A stretch of 64,000 bases of DNA, taken from Anastrepha obliqua. Taxonomy: Eukaryota > Arthropoda > Insecta > Diptera > Tephritidae. The translations under genes were made by a program, and so were the position numbers. Of this stretch, positions 22,621 through 33,205 are shown piece after piece. The stretch spans positions 89,654,001-89,718,000 of the forward strand of contig NC_072895.1 in assembly GCF_027943255.1 (NCBI RefSeq), in the 5' to 3' direction. Under the pieces are notes generated by a model. That model was not told where the DNA came from and searched no databases. It worked only from the letters and a program-made list of their open reading frames with translations. Positions within the stretch are counted from its first letter, which is position 1; each line of letters starts with the position of its first letter.

Positions 22621-23006
22621 TTAAGCCATACTAGTATTATCATAATAAAGAGAAATGACAATAATGTTTTAAAACCATTCCATTTTATTCAAAATCAACA
22701 CCGGCCCCTGAAATTTAACCACCCTTTATTACCGAAAACGTTGCGAAATTCCTATTCTTAATAGTAATAAACTTAGCGCATATTCAACTTGCTTTTTTAT
22801 GTAGCAGTGGCTTGATTGTCCTTGTATAAAGAAGTAGAGCTCTTGCGCTCATTCAGCAGTTTTGGCGAAAATGCCAAAAACAGAAACGTGTGGAGCAGCA
22901 AAGTCTTTGAAAACATTTATTAAAAAATATATTTTCCCTAAGTAACAAAATAAAAACTAAACTTGGAATCAGTTGCACAGGTTGCGTTTTCTGCTGGAAA
23001 GATTCA
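22259..23006 (+). repeat. Tandem duplication, copy 1 (D41D 3' half plus flank)
   Basis: The unit runs from GGATGTGGATGGTATGTGG inside the transposase, through the right inverted repeat, to GATTCA about 280 bases beyond the element. It is nearly identical to 23013-23663. Confidence 0.9.
22695..22726 (-). repeat. Right terminal inverted repeat of D41D element
   Basis: Its reverse complement starts AAGGGTGGTTAAATTTCAGG and is followed by TA at 22727-22728. A diverged duplicate of this end lies near 23352-23384. Confidence 0.9.
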
Positions 23007-23012
23007 GCAGAA

Positions 23013-23663
23013 GGATGTGGATGGTATGTGGTTTCAACAGAACGGTGCCACTTGTCACACAGCTAACGAAACAATGGCTCTTTTGCGCGAAAAAAGGAAA
23101 GGTGTACGTCGATGAGCCAGCAACAATTCAAGAGCTAAAGGATGAGATAATTCGGCACATTAACGGCATAGAACCTCAATTATGCCTCAGCGTCATCGAA
23201 AATTTGGGCCATCGGATGGAAGTGTGCCGCCGATGCTGTGGCGGCCATTTGGCCAATATTTTATTTCATACGTAATTAAGCCATACTAGTATTATCATAA
23301 TAAAGAGAAATGACAATAATTTTTTAAAACCATTGCATTTTATTCAAAATCAACAACGGCCCCTGAAATTTAACCGCCCTTTATTACCGAAAACGTTGCG
23401 AAATTCCTATTCTTAATAGTAATAAACTTAGCGCATATTTAACTTGCTTTTTTATGTAGCAGTGGCTTGATTGTCCTTGTATAAAGAAGAAGAGCTCTTG
23501 CGCTCATTCAGCAGTTTTTTGGCTAAAATGCCAAAAACAGAAACGTGTGGAGCAGCAAAGTCTTTGAAAACATTTATTAAAAAATATATTTTCCCTAAGT
23601 AACAAAATAAAAACTAAACTTGGAATCAGTTGCACAGGTTGCGTTTTCTGCTGCAAAGATTCA
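23013..23663 (+). repeat. Tandem duplication, copy 2 (with 99-bp internal deletion)
   Basis: It repeats copy 1 with only scattered substitutions but lacks the equivalent of 22341-22439, joined at GCGCGAAAAA/GGAAAGG within an A run. The open frame 22973-23275 is not a restored transposase: before the deletion it reads the wrong frame. Only six bases separate the copies (23007-23012). Element-external flank is included, so this is a genomic duplication, not a second transposition. Confidence 0.9.
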
Positions 23664-24936
23664 TGTAACACAAAAAGAAACTCGCAGCAAGTTTTATGGG
23701 ATTCAATGCTTGTAAGTCGTGGCAAAATAATACAAAGAAAAATGCGTAAAAATTTAGCTCAAGCAAATATGAAAATCGCATGTGTTTGTTGTATCTTGAA
23801 GTTGGCGTTTCTGGAGCGTAGCAAAGTCCTGCTGAGCACCTGCTCTGCTGCCAGGTTTTCTTTGCTTTTGTCTCCTTCTCCGCTCCAGGCTGCTTGCTGG
23901 TCATTGGGTTCTGCCATTGCTGGCATGACTGTTGTTTACACGAATTGTTGTTGTGCAACAAAAACATTTCATGGTTTCTCATATATCTCGATTTGTTCTC
24001 ATTTTTGCTACTGCTTTAACAACTTTTTTATGTTTTTCATATTTTCATATTTTTCTATTACTCCTAACTCCGCGCATTTGCTCTTGTTTATCAGTTTATT
24101 ACTATTTATGACTCCTGGGTTTTTCTTTTTCAATTTTAGATATTTCTGTTTACTCACTGGCATTGTTATTTCCTCTCTTTCTTACTTATGGCTTATTGCT
24201 TGCTTGCGACTTCCCGCTTGTTTTGAATGCTGTTACTTGCTTCTGTTATGTTGTTCACTATCTGATTTTAAAGCAAATAGAATCCATATTCGGAGAAATG
24301 AGAAATGAGGAATGAGTGCGAAATAAATTTGCTATAAATGCTGATCTGACAATCTGGCATTCACACAGGCACTCGTAGTGTAATTGAAAGTTCAAAATAT
24401 ATTTTTCGGCATCTCAACTTTGCTTGCGAGTGTTTACGGGTTTAAGTTAGAAAAGTTCATAAAAATATCTACATTGAATATCTTTCGTTCCTTTGCAAGT
24501 AAACAACATAAGTTATTTGTATAGGCAAGCACGATATTTGTATGTTTCATCCATTACGATCCCCAAGTATTAAAGAGGCAATACCCACCTCCCACCTGGG
24601 CCTAGCTATTTTCCATATTACAAGGAACTAAGTACTCAATATTTTCATAAAAATATGGGACAGAAATACTTGCATTTTTAGTTAAACTTTTATTAAGTCA
24701 TAAAAGTATATTTGCTATACTAAATTCAAAAATTTTTGTACAGGGACTTATTCACAATTTTGACACATTTTCTTAATAAATTGAAAACACATTTTCTTAA
24801 TAAAATATATTCCTCTACAAAACCCATAAAAAGAATATTTGCGAAATTTCCGGATTTTACGAAAGATTAAACAAATTTTGAGTTTCCAACTTTAACCAAA
24901 ATTAAAAAAAAAAATTTGTTGTTTTGATAAAAGTCT
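23664..24936. other. Gene-free stretch
   Basis: The segment 23706-24308 is T-rich on the plus strand, giving a 200-codon open frame of hydrophobic, low-complexity residues that is probably chance. Nothing else is recognised. Confidence 0.4.
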
Positions 24937-25665
24937 CTCAAAAATCGCTGATTTCTGACAAATACCATAAAAGGTAGGTAGGTAAAATGGCAAGAGTGCC
25001 ACAGGCACCCTTCAAGTAGCACTTACGTGCCGTTTTGATAGCATAATGTGGACCATTACCTGTGCAAAGAAAAATGTTTGGGAAGAGAACAAAGGGACAC
25101 CGATCTCTGAGCGCGGGATAGCTGAAACCGCTTCTGTCGACCCCTTCCTGGCAGACCGTAAAAATCCAATTTTCAAACTTTTCGCAAATTAAAAGGATTC
25201 AACAAATTTTCCAACTTTTTTGCGAAATTTCTATAAGAGTTTAATTTTGGTAAAAAACACTCAAAAATCGCTGATTTCTGACAAATTTTTTTTTATGCAA
25301 TTTAAAAATTTTTTTTGTAATAATAAATATTTTCATAATTTAATTTTTTAATAATTTTCGAAATTTGCTCAAATTAAGAAAGATTCAACAAGTTTTGATA
25401 AAAATTTCCAACTTTTTTCAAAATTAAAAAAAAATTAATTTTGGCACAAGTTACTCAAAAATCGCTGATTTCTGCGAATTTTTTTTTATGTGTTATTTTT
25501 AAATTTTTTTTATGAAACAACAAAATCCATAAAAATTCAATTTTCCAACTTTGCGTAAACTAAAAAAGATACAGCAAATTTTCAAAAAAATTTCAACATT
25601 TTTTCAAAATTTTTAGAAAAATTGAATTTTGATACAAGTCACTCAAAAATCGCTGATTTCTGAGA
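24937..25665. repeat. AT-rich satellite, four units of about 190 bp
   Basis: The motif CTCAAAAATCGCTGATTTCT starts at 24937, 25260, 25454 and 25642. Units also share ATTCAACAAATTTT, TTTCCAACTTTTTT and AATTTTTTTTTATG. The 323-base first interval becomes normal once the 186-base insertion at 24973-25158 is removed. Confidence 0.85.
24973..25158 (-). mobile_element. LINE 3' UTR insertion with TACC tail, inside a satellite
   Basis: A 186-base, GC-richer segment is flanked by TAAAA on both sides (24968-24972 and 25159-25163), a plausible target duplication. Its left edge GGTAGGTAGGTA is, on the minus strand, a (TACC)n tail. The same tail type ends the LINE remnants at 27060-27785 and 58549-59165. 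No coding sequence remains. Assignment to a LINE rests on the tail and truncation. Confidence 0.6.
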
Positions 25666-27059
25666 ATTTTTTTCATATGTAATTTTTAAAATTTGTCTGT
25701 GAGCCGATTGTTGTGCCAGCTGCTCTGCATTGGATTAGCTCAACAATCGGCTTACCAATACTTGTGGTTTTATTATCCTTCTAATGATTTTAATATCTTC
25801 ACATTTTAATATCTTACACTTTTTAAGTGATTTGCAACAAAAAAAAATGTTCCTAAATAAAAGAGCAACGAAACCAGCTGACTTGATACTAGCACCTAGA
25901 TGGTGAGATGCTTTCATAAAAATAATAATAACTGCGGAGAAGAACTAACACAATGACCAAGCAAGCCCGCTGTTCGAATGACGCGTGAAACACATGCTGA
26001 AGTTGAAGCAACGCGTGTAGCATTTCTGTTTTTTTTTATTGGCGCTCCTTTATATTGCAGTAATTTTTCTATACTAATTTTATGCGTGCCTTCATTTTTA
26101 TGCGTGCTTGGTAAAAGTTGTTTTTAAGTGGCTTCCTAGCAAGGATATATAAGAAGCATATATAAGCATAGCCTATACATACTCATGTATGTATATGTGT
26201 ATTTGTACATATGACAGTGTGATTTATTGTTGTTGTATGTTTACATGACGCCACGCAGTATGTAGACATAAATAAGATTTCTATTTTTAGCCATAGCATA
26301 ATTTAGTGGAAATGAATTGGATTTGTAAAAACTTTTTCTTTATTTTAGCAGTTGGCTTTTTAATTCCTGCGCCCCTTAAGAGCGTGAAAAAGGCTACAGT
26401 GTTTTCATTCACGCCACCAGTCCATATAAACAGTTTATGACACGAGGCTGAATTATAAAAAAAGTGAAGTAAGTAAATCTGATAAGAACTAAAAGCAAGC
26501 AGTACTTCAAGTTGCAAAAAAAACAATGAAATTCGAGCTTGCAGAGCCGCCAAGAAGTTAATGTTCTACGTAAGAAAGTAAACAAAAAATCTCAAACGAA
26601 GAGCGCATTTATGAATATCCGCTTCAGCATTTTCTACTTATCCAATTTTGGGAATACCAGCTCCATTATGCCATATTTACTTATCGTCTGCTATACTACC
26701 ACAAAACTTTGTTGGGCAAGTTATTTTTATCAACGCCACTAGTGTAGGACTCACGATATTTGAAAGCTTGAAATAAAATTTTGGGCCATATTTATTGGCT
26801 TCAAACGTAAAATGACTCACATAATACATAAATTTAGGTAGAATTTTCAGCCACCAAGCAAACAAATATTTTTAAAGGAGCGCGTAATCGTTGTTGAAAA
26901 GCACTGACTGGTTTCCAGCAACTATTGGCACAGTTTTCTTTTCACACGCTATAGTTCCTTTCCGATTTTATACTACACTTTTTGCAAGTTCTATCAGCTA
27001 ATTAACAAAACGACTTTGCTCATAGACCTGCAATTTCATTTAAAAATTTATTCCACAAT
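25666..27059. other. Gene-free stretch
   Basis: Includes imperfect TATG/CATA-rich DNA near 26170-26215. No gene recognised. Confidence 0.4.
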
Positions 27060-27785
27060 TAGTTGCTCCACACCGATGCTAGTACCTCTGTGAAGGCTCT
27101 GACGATGCCACTGTACATATACAAACTCGTCAACTCCTGTAAGGAGAAGATCAAATCCTTTCGACGTGCATGTAACACTCCCTGATCTGGGTTCTAGGAC
27201 ATAGAAAGATGGAGATAAATGAAATTGCTGATGAGTCTGCCAGGAAGGGGTCGACTGTATTGGTTTCAAATATCTCCTTTCCGGTCATCGGTACTTCCTA
27301 ACTGTTTCAAAGCGGAATTATACAACTTATTGCTCAGGAAAGCACAGAAGAGATAGAATTCCATTCCTTCAGGTGTTATTTAGAAAATCCTTTGGCCTCA
27401 GTTCAACAGATGAGGGACTCTGAAAGTCTTTGGGACTCCAGGTCATTCCATTTCCATTGGACGATCGGCACATACGCGGAAAAGTGGGTTTTACCATTTA
27501 GCCCCCATTGCAGAAGTTGTAGGGACTTTTCAGAGAAGCAGACTTTCTCTCCAAATATCTGGGTTTGGTAGCTAGACGATTAAGGTCACTGGTCGCTCCT
27601 TTCTTGGATAGCTTAGGGCAGTGCGCCAACCTAAATCCCATCAATCTCTTCCATTTTATCAACAGCTCTGGCTGGCTGTAGATATCTGCCTGTTGGAGGT
27701 CTCATGATGGTATCAAAACGATGCTTTAGTGCTACTTGGGGAGTGTCAGTCTGGTACTTCAACCATTTCACCTACTTACCTACCT
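27060..27785 (+). mobile_element. LINE remnant: RNase H end, Cys tail, TACC-tailed 3' UTR
   Basis: The plus strand reads HSLIWVLGHRKMEINEIADE then SARKGSTV at about 27169-27260, the RNase H C-terminal helix (usually WVPGH...GNEXADELA). The Cys tail follows at about 27455-27550 (WTIGTYAEKWVLPFSPHCRS, CRDFSEKQTFS). A conserved end follows (GLVARRLRSLVAPFLDSLGQ, INLFHFINSSGW). The 3' UTR ends in CTACTTACCTACCTACC at about 27770-27788. Stops and frameshifts throughout make it inactive. The RRLRSL...F.D and FI..SGW end is shared with 58633-58947, so the two belong to one family. Confidence 0.8.
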
Positions 27786-27789
27786 ACCT

Positions 27790-28690
27790 CGTTGCTTCAT
27801 AAGACATATCTATTTCTGCACCCGTTTTTTGTTTCACACGCATTTCCACTCACCAATACCTTAATTTTTTATAAATAAATACCTTTTCCAAGTGTATTTG
27901 CGAAAATTCGTAAAATTTCTCATATTTCGTTGGATTATTTTCACAAAATGTGCGAATGAATTTTTGATGCTGTAGCGCTGCTTATTAGTGATACAGTGAT
28001 CGGTGAAATTCGAGACGGAAAAAGAAAAAAATTTAAATGTAATTTTTTACGTTTTCATTAAATTACCTGCTTCAGGTAGCGTAGAAAAAATTTAGTTAAA
28101 GCAAAAAAATCAAAAGTTAATTGTGTGCAGTAAATCATTAGGCTTTAGATTGCAAGCTGGCGTTGACGTCATGCAAGATAATTACTTGCTCTACTTTCAC
28201 TTTTCCACTTTTTCTATTTTTCCTATTTTTGTTTTTTTGCACAATTTTCACCTTCACTTTTTCTTCCCATACGTGTGAGTGTATATGTGTGTGTGTGTCT
28301 TGTAATCTAGTGTACTTAGAAGTGTAGAGCATTAAGTCTAAGGTGAGAGAAATTCACCACAACAATCCCACTTTGAAATGCTTGCACGGGTATGCTACAT
28401 TAAGCAGCATCAGTCAGTCGGCATTTAAAGTGACACGATGACGTTTTAGGCATGAAGTTGTTGTGTGTGTGAACTTTTAAGATTATTAGTAGTAATTAGA
28501 GCAGCTCTTGCTCTATTTTTGGCACACTAATGTTGTTAGTTGCTTTCTACACCCATTGCTTGCCTAGTCTCCAGTGCAACAATTTGCTCTGGCTTAGTTC
28601 GAAGCAAATAATTAATTGGCACTGCGGTGATAGGCTTACACGGGCGATCTGGTTATTTTAAAACAAATGCTCAACTGGATGCCGGCCGAC
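27790..28690. other. Gene-free stretch
   Basis: AT-rich, with a TG microsatellite at 28279-28299. Nothing coding recognised. Confidence 0.4.
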
Positions 28691-28691
28691 C

Positions 28692-29655
28692 GTAGATTCT
28701 TGTCGAGGTGAAATAAAATTTTTTACAAAACTAATTTTCTAATACAACAAATTTTTACAAAATATTTTATTATAGAAAAATTATTTTTGTCAAAAAAAAG
28801 CTTTACAAAACTAATTTTTCCAGAAACAACAAATTTTTCAAAGCAAATTTAATTTAATTTAAAAAAAATGTTTCCAAAAATTTTTGAAATAAATAAATTT
28901 TTACAAAATATTTAAACGTAGATTCTTGTCCAAGCAGAATAAATTTTTAATAAGATATAGTTTTACAAAATATTAAAAAAATTATTTGTCAAAAAAAATT
29001 TTATAAAACATGTTGGCAGAAATAATTTCTTACAAAACAAAAAAAAAAACGAAAAATGTTGCAAAACAATTTTACAAATCCTTTATAAAAAAACAAATTT
29101 TTCATACAAATTTATACAAAATATATTACAAAAATAATTTTTTTCAAAAAAAAGAAGAATTTTACAAAACAAATTTTTGCAGAAAAAACAAATTTTACAA
29201 ATTAAAAAAAAAATGTTTCCAATAAATTTTTGAAATAAATTAATTTACAAATAAATTTTTACAAAATATTTATTCAGATTCTTCTCTAGGTAGAATAACT
29301 TTTTGGTAAAATAAAGTTTTACAAAGCATTAAAAAAATTATTTGTCAAAAAAAAAATTAAAAAAAAAAATTGTTTGCAGAAAAAATTTTTTACGAAAAAA
29401 AAAAAAATGTTGCAAAACAATTTTTTCAATACAAATAAATAAATTCTTACAAAATAAATTACAAAAATTATTTTTGTCAAAAAAAACAAAATTTCTTGTA
29501 TAAAAAGAAAAAAAGTTCACAAGAAAAATTTGTACTGAAAAAAATTTTCCAATAAAATTTTTCCAATACATTTTTAAAAAAAATAAGTTTTACAAATCAA
29601 TTTTTACAAAATATATTACAAAAATTATTTTTGTCAAAAAAAAAAATAAATTGAA
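28692..29655. repeat. Higher-order AT-rich tandem repeat, three units
   Basis: The units begin with GTAGATTCTTGTC (28692), GTAGATTCTTGTC (28918) and CAGATTCTTCTC (29275). Each continues with GAATAA, TTTTACAAAATATT, AAAATTATTTTTGTCAAAAAA and TGTTTCCAATAAATTTTTGA-like blocks. Lengths are about 226, 357 and 375 bases. Smaller internal repeats of TTTTACAAAA and AAAAATTATTTTTGTCAAAA give a second level of periodicity. Confidence 0.75.
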
Positions 29656-29796
29656 CAAAAAACATATCAACAGATAGCTAAGTGAGACGTCAAAAAGACT
29701 GAGAAATATGTCAATATTAATCTCTTCAAAAGTCATGCGAATAGCTTTAGCACCATGAAAGAGTTGGCACATATGGGAAGGAGTTCAAAAAATTGA

Positions 29797-30078
29797 AGTT
29801 TTTATACAGAGACATCGGTCGTACCATATGACGATGTAAGGCAATATTTCGCTTCAAGAGAAAATTGCATAACAGTTGGTGCTGGTGGTAAGCTAAATTG
29901 TGTCTTACAGTGTTCGAAAATGAAAATTTGGTGCCTTTGTCAGTCCAACTACGACCAAGATGAAAAATCGGAGCAGGCCGCTAAAAAGTTGTATGCTTTT
30001 AATAGATTAAATATAAGATATGAAATGCAACATGTAAGCGGTGATTGCTATGAGTGGGAAAATCGTCGAAAATGTTGA
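29797..30078 (+). CDS. Candidate exon or ORF, Cys-rich C-terminus, unknown
   Basis: A 93-codon frame lies between a stop at 29794 and a TGA at 30076. It has no Met until well inside (MKIWCLC). I do not recognise it. It reads PYDDVRQYFASRENCITVGA, then GGKLNCVLQCSKMKIWCLCQ, and ends GDCYEWENRRKC, with seven cysteines, a pattern of small secreted or disulfide-rich proteins. TTTTTATACAG just before 29810 could be a splice acceptor, making this a terminal exon, but no donor or upstream exon was found. It is less AT-rich than the repeats on either side. Frames of this length also arise by chance, so confidence is low. Confidence 0.25.
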   Translation, partial: SFYTETSVVPYDDVRQYFASRENCITVGAGGKLNCVLQCSKMKIWCLCQSNYDQDEKSEQAAKKLYAFNRLNIRYEMQHVSGDCYEWENRRKC

Positions 30079-30336
30079 TGAAACCATGGAAATCGTTGGC
30101 CAAAAATAATTTCTTTTTTTTTTCATCTTTTTACTTTTCACCATTTGAACAAAAATTTAAGTACCTAAAAAACCGTTTGAAATTTTCCAAATATTATCAA
30201 AAATATTAAAAATACAAAATAATATCAAAAAACAAAATAAAAATATGTAATAAAATAAAATAAAAAAGTCAAATTAAAAAAAATAAATAAAAGGTACTGT
30301 GGACTTTCCAAAATATATAAGTATTTATATCTAATT

Positions 30337-30641
30337 GTCATTTACACTCTTCATTGGGTATTTGGCTGAGCTTCTCCTCCTATTTGTCGTGTACAACTTC
30401 ATGTTTTTACAAAAATGGAAGTACCTACAGTTTTATGCTGCCTCCGAATGCCTGATAGCTTTTTTTGTTTTTTATGTGAAGCTTTTTTATGGCAGAAATG
30501 CACTCGGAGGTTCGTCATTGCCTGTCGAAGTGCGACCGCTGTTAGAAAAAACTTTCCTATCTTTCAGTGTTTCATGTAAGTGATTTCGAGCACAGGCCCT
30601 ATCGAATGATAGTCACACGCCAACCAATTCAGCTACAATCC
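30337..30641 (-). mobile_element. SINE copy, full length
   Basis: On the minus strand the tRNA-like head reads GTAGCTGAATTGGTTGGCGT (box A-like) and then GTGCTCGAAATC (box B-like). The body follows, containing the shared core GGCAGAAATGCACTCGGAGG (plus-strand sense) and ending at TTTACACTCTTCATTGGGTA. The frames beginning AELLLLF in this and the next two copies come from the repeat and are not genes. Confidence 0.85.
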
Positions 30642-30940
30642 ACTTTCAAAATTAGTGCGAATAAATTGAAAACTAGTTTTTCGAATAATAGAAAAACATT
30701 TTGCTTCTAAATTCAGCGAATGCGCAACAGATGGTACGAGAATTACAAAAGGATTGAATGAGTTTTTTTGCTGGTATTATTAGTGCTGCCGTAAGACTGC
30801 CCAAGACAATTACGTATGACAGTAACTGCTTGGCATTTTTCATAATTTTAACCATTTTATTTTAAATCTTTTCAAACTCAAATTGCAAAATATTAATAAT
30901 TATACTTGAACTCATATGATACAAATATGCAGTTTCCAAT

Positions 30941-31126
30941 ATTTAAAATATATCGATTTCTGAGGTTTCAGGATTTTCGGAAGCCCGAAATAGTAGCTCT
31001 ACAGAGCACCGGGACTGGAATTTCCATGTTTAAAACGAAATTTTGATTATTTAAAATTCACCGATTTCTGAGGTTTCGGGATCGGATCGAATAACGGTAC
31101 CGGGATTGGAATTTCCATATTTAAAA
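30941..31126. repeat. Two-copy tandem repeat, 108-bp period
   Basis: Copies start at 30941 and 31049 (ATTTAAAAT...CGATTTCTGAGGTTTC) and end GGAATTTCCATNTTTAAAAC. The word ACCGGGA occurs in each, and GGTATCACGGATTACCGGTA follows downstream. Confidence 0.8.
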
Positions 31127-32236
31127 CAACACTGAGAACCCTACACAACTCGCTTTTCGGTATCACGGATTACCGGTATTGGCATCCCTACTATCTTTAT
31201 ATTTGTGTTTTGACATATTTTTATTCACAGCAACAACACATCCTTATCTGACATACTTTACCCAACTAATTAACTTATAATATCGTAATTAATTGCCGCT
31301 GTTATGTCTATTATAAAATATCATATTACGGCATTACTGTATTACTAAAATTTCTCAATAAATGAAATGAGCAAAACTAAATGTAGAAAAATGCAAATGA
31401 AACGTACTGGTTTGCAGGTAATGGCAAACCTTCGCATGCCTTCAAAAGGTTTCTCATAAAATATCCAGCACAAAATTGTAGCGACCTCCATTTTATAGGC
31501 CAACATCAAGACACGCACTACAAATTGGAACTCAAGAAGAAGAACAATTCATCTCTTGCAGCTACTAAATGTCTCAAGTAGCTATGGGAGTTTGTGTACG
31601 TGTAGGCAATTTATCACTTCCACAATAGATGAATACGCATTGAATACAAAAATAGATGCTGATGCTAAAATTTCTAACTAAACCGAATATGAATCAAAAT
31701 CGATACATCGTTTCGCTTCTGCAATGCAGTCTATAATAATAATACCCGTAATGATAGTAAAACAGATCAACACAGACCAGGCGCGGAAAATTTCAAAACA
31801 TTTGTTAATTTTCTACGTATATATATTTATATATGTATGTATATGTGCGCATTTCTCTGGATCATAGCGCCAAATAAGAGGATGTAGAGTAGAAAGCGAA
31901 AATTTCTGTGAAATTCCCTGAGATGGCAATGGTGGCAAAAGGTGCTGATTTATGTATATCTACCTATGTGTGTATGTATGTTTATCTGCATGTATATATG
32001 TAGTGTGCAGCAAATGATAGTTGAGATGTTTTAGTAGAAATGCTATCTGAGTAATACGTTGAAGTTTATAGGCGTTACTGAGTACGTGCGTCGCCATTTT
32101 CTGCACACACGAGCACACCTCTACATACAAGTATGTATTTTTACGAGTGTATGGATTAAGGAGGATCCTGCTATAGATGAAGCAAAGTGTTTTTAAGAAT
32201 TTTTGTTTTAAAAACCAAAAATAACTAAGCCAAGCT
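31127..32236. other. Gene-free stretch
   Basis: Contains TATG/TGTA-rich simple sequence (31815-31850, 31970-32010). No gene recognised. Confidence 0.4.
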
Positions 32237-32559
32237 AGCGCTTACACTCCTTATTGGGTATGTGGCCGAGCTGCTTCTGCTATTTTTGGTGTGCGTCTTG
32301 ATGCTTTTCGATGAATGGTGGACTCACAGTTCTACACCACCTTCGAATGACAGTTGGTTTTTGTTTTTTTTTTTTGTTTTTATCAGGAAATTTTTGATGT
32401 CAGTAATAGACTCGGAAGCTTGCCATTGCCTGCCAAGGCGTAGCCGCTATTAGAAAAAACTTGTTGTGCCATTTGATGTTTCATGTCCGAAGTTCCGATT
32501 TATGCTCTGGGCACTTCCGAATGGTAATCACGCGTCAACCCATGCGGCTATGGTGACCG
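32237..32559 (-). mobile_element. SINE copy, full length
   Basis: The minus-strand head reads CCATAGCCGCATGGGTTGAC and GCGTGATTACCATTCGGAAG. The body ends at GCGCTTACACTCCTTATTGG (plus-strand sense, 32239). The same left edge word is found in the copies at 30337 and 33942, which defines one boundary of the repeat. Confidence 0.85.
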
Positions 32560-32869
32560 AAACTAGAAAATAAAAGTAGGTAAATTCCTTATTAATTTTA
32601 TTTTTATTTTTTCTGCAGATTCTTATGCCACTAAAAGGTGATGCTACTTTCGGAAACCTTAATTTAGTATTTTGCAAAAATTAAAAAATTAAAATAAATA
32701 ATATTATAAATAAGTAAATCCAGCGGTCTTTGGGGGCATTTCCAGCTGCTCTACAATTCGCCTATTTTCTTCTTTTTTCCTTTACTCAGCGCATAGTTCT
32801 CTAAAAGTTTTTAAAGGGCGGTTCTGTTTTAGGTGGCTTAACTTTTTATCTTTTTGGAATATTTTATGA
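32560..32869. other. Gene-free stretch
   Basis: AT-rich; nothing recognised. Confidence 0.4.
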
Positions 32870-33205
32870 ATTATTTATGAATTTTGGGACGTATGGTGCA
32901 GAAGCGTGGTCGATGACAATATTTGATGAAGCGACGTTTGGAGTGTTTGAAAAGAGATTTTTGCGCAAAATTTTTGGACCCTTGCACGTTGGCGACGATG
33001 GACAAAGCGCAGCGAATAAAGATCCAGCGGCTACGTTGGCTGGGTCATGTCGTCCGAATGGATACAAACGCTCCGGCTTTGAAAGTATTCGATTCGGTAC
33101 CATCTGGTGGTAGCAAAGGAAGAGGAAGGCCTCCTTTGAGCTGGAAAGATCAGGTGGAGAAGGACTTGGCCTCACTTGCGACTGGCGCATTTTGTTAAAC
33201 TCGGC
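32870..33205 (+). mobile_element. LINE ORF2 C-terminal remnant (RTE-like or similar)
   Basis: The plus strand reads TYGAEAWSMTIFDEATFGVF and EKRFLRKIFGPLHVG. After a frameshift near 32985 it continues KIQRLRWLGHVVRMDTNAPA, then GGSKGRGRPPLSWKDQVEKD and LASLA. The order YGAEAW(T)MT, FERKILRKIFGP, LRWLGHVxRM and GRPxxxW is the known post-RT region of RTE-like and related LINEs, where it follows the thumb domain. RT catalytic motifs are absent, so the insertion was 5'-truncated. It cannot be functional. A distinct relative of this region lies at 55580-55905. Confidence 0.8.

Larger units (their letters stand above)
21809..22726 (+). mobile_element. D41D (rosa-type) mariner-superfamily element with TIRs, internally deleted
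   Basis: The element has 32-bp inverted repeats (4 mismatches) bounded by TA at 21807-21808 and 22727-22728, the target duplication expected for this superfamily. The transposase begins with MERYTIEQRVNVIQAYYENG at 21922. It then jumps to the catalytic domain, so the DNA-binding part (roughly 100 residues) has been deleted. The catalytic half is in two frames (22017-22346 and 22435-22620). Spacing of the second and third acidic positions in the intact relative at 36351 fits the known D,D41D 'rosa' group described from tephritids. The second catalytic Asp is replaced by Asn here. Non-functional. Confidence 0.9.

Noticed and set aside
22973..23275. Apparently repaired transposase frame in the second duplicate
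   Set aside because: The first part (WMVCGFNRTVPLVTQ) is the wrong frame of MWFQQNGATCHT; the deletion did not restore a real protein.
23706..24308. 200-codon hydrophobic open frame
   Set aside because: Lies in T-rich DNA where stop codons are rare on this strand. The peptide is low-complexity (F, L, S, C) with no domain, and the frame overlaps the edge of the tandem duplication.
24937..25665. Possible CRISPR-like array of direct repeats
   Set aside because: Repeats are long and AT-rich with related, not unique, spacers; the genome is eukaryotic. This is a satellite.
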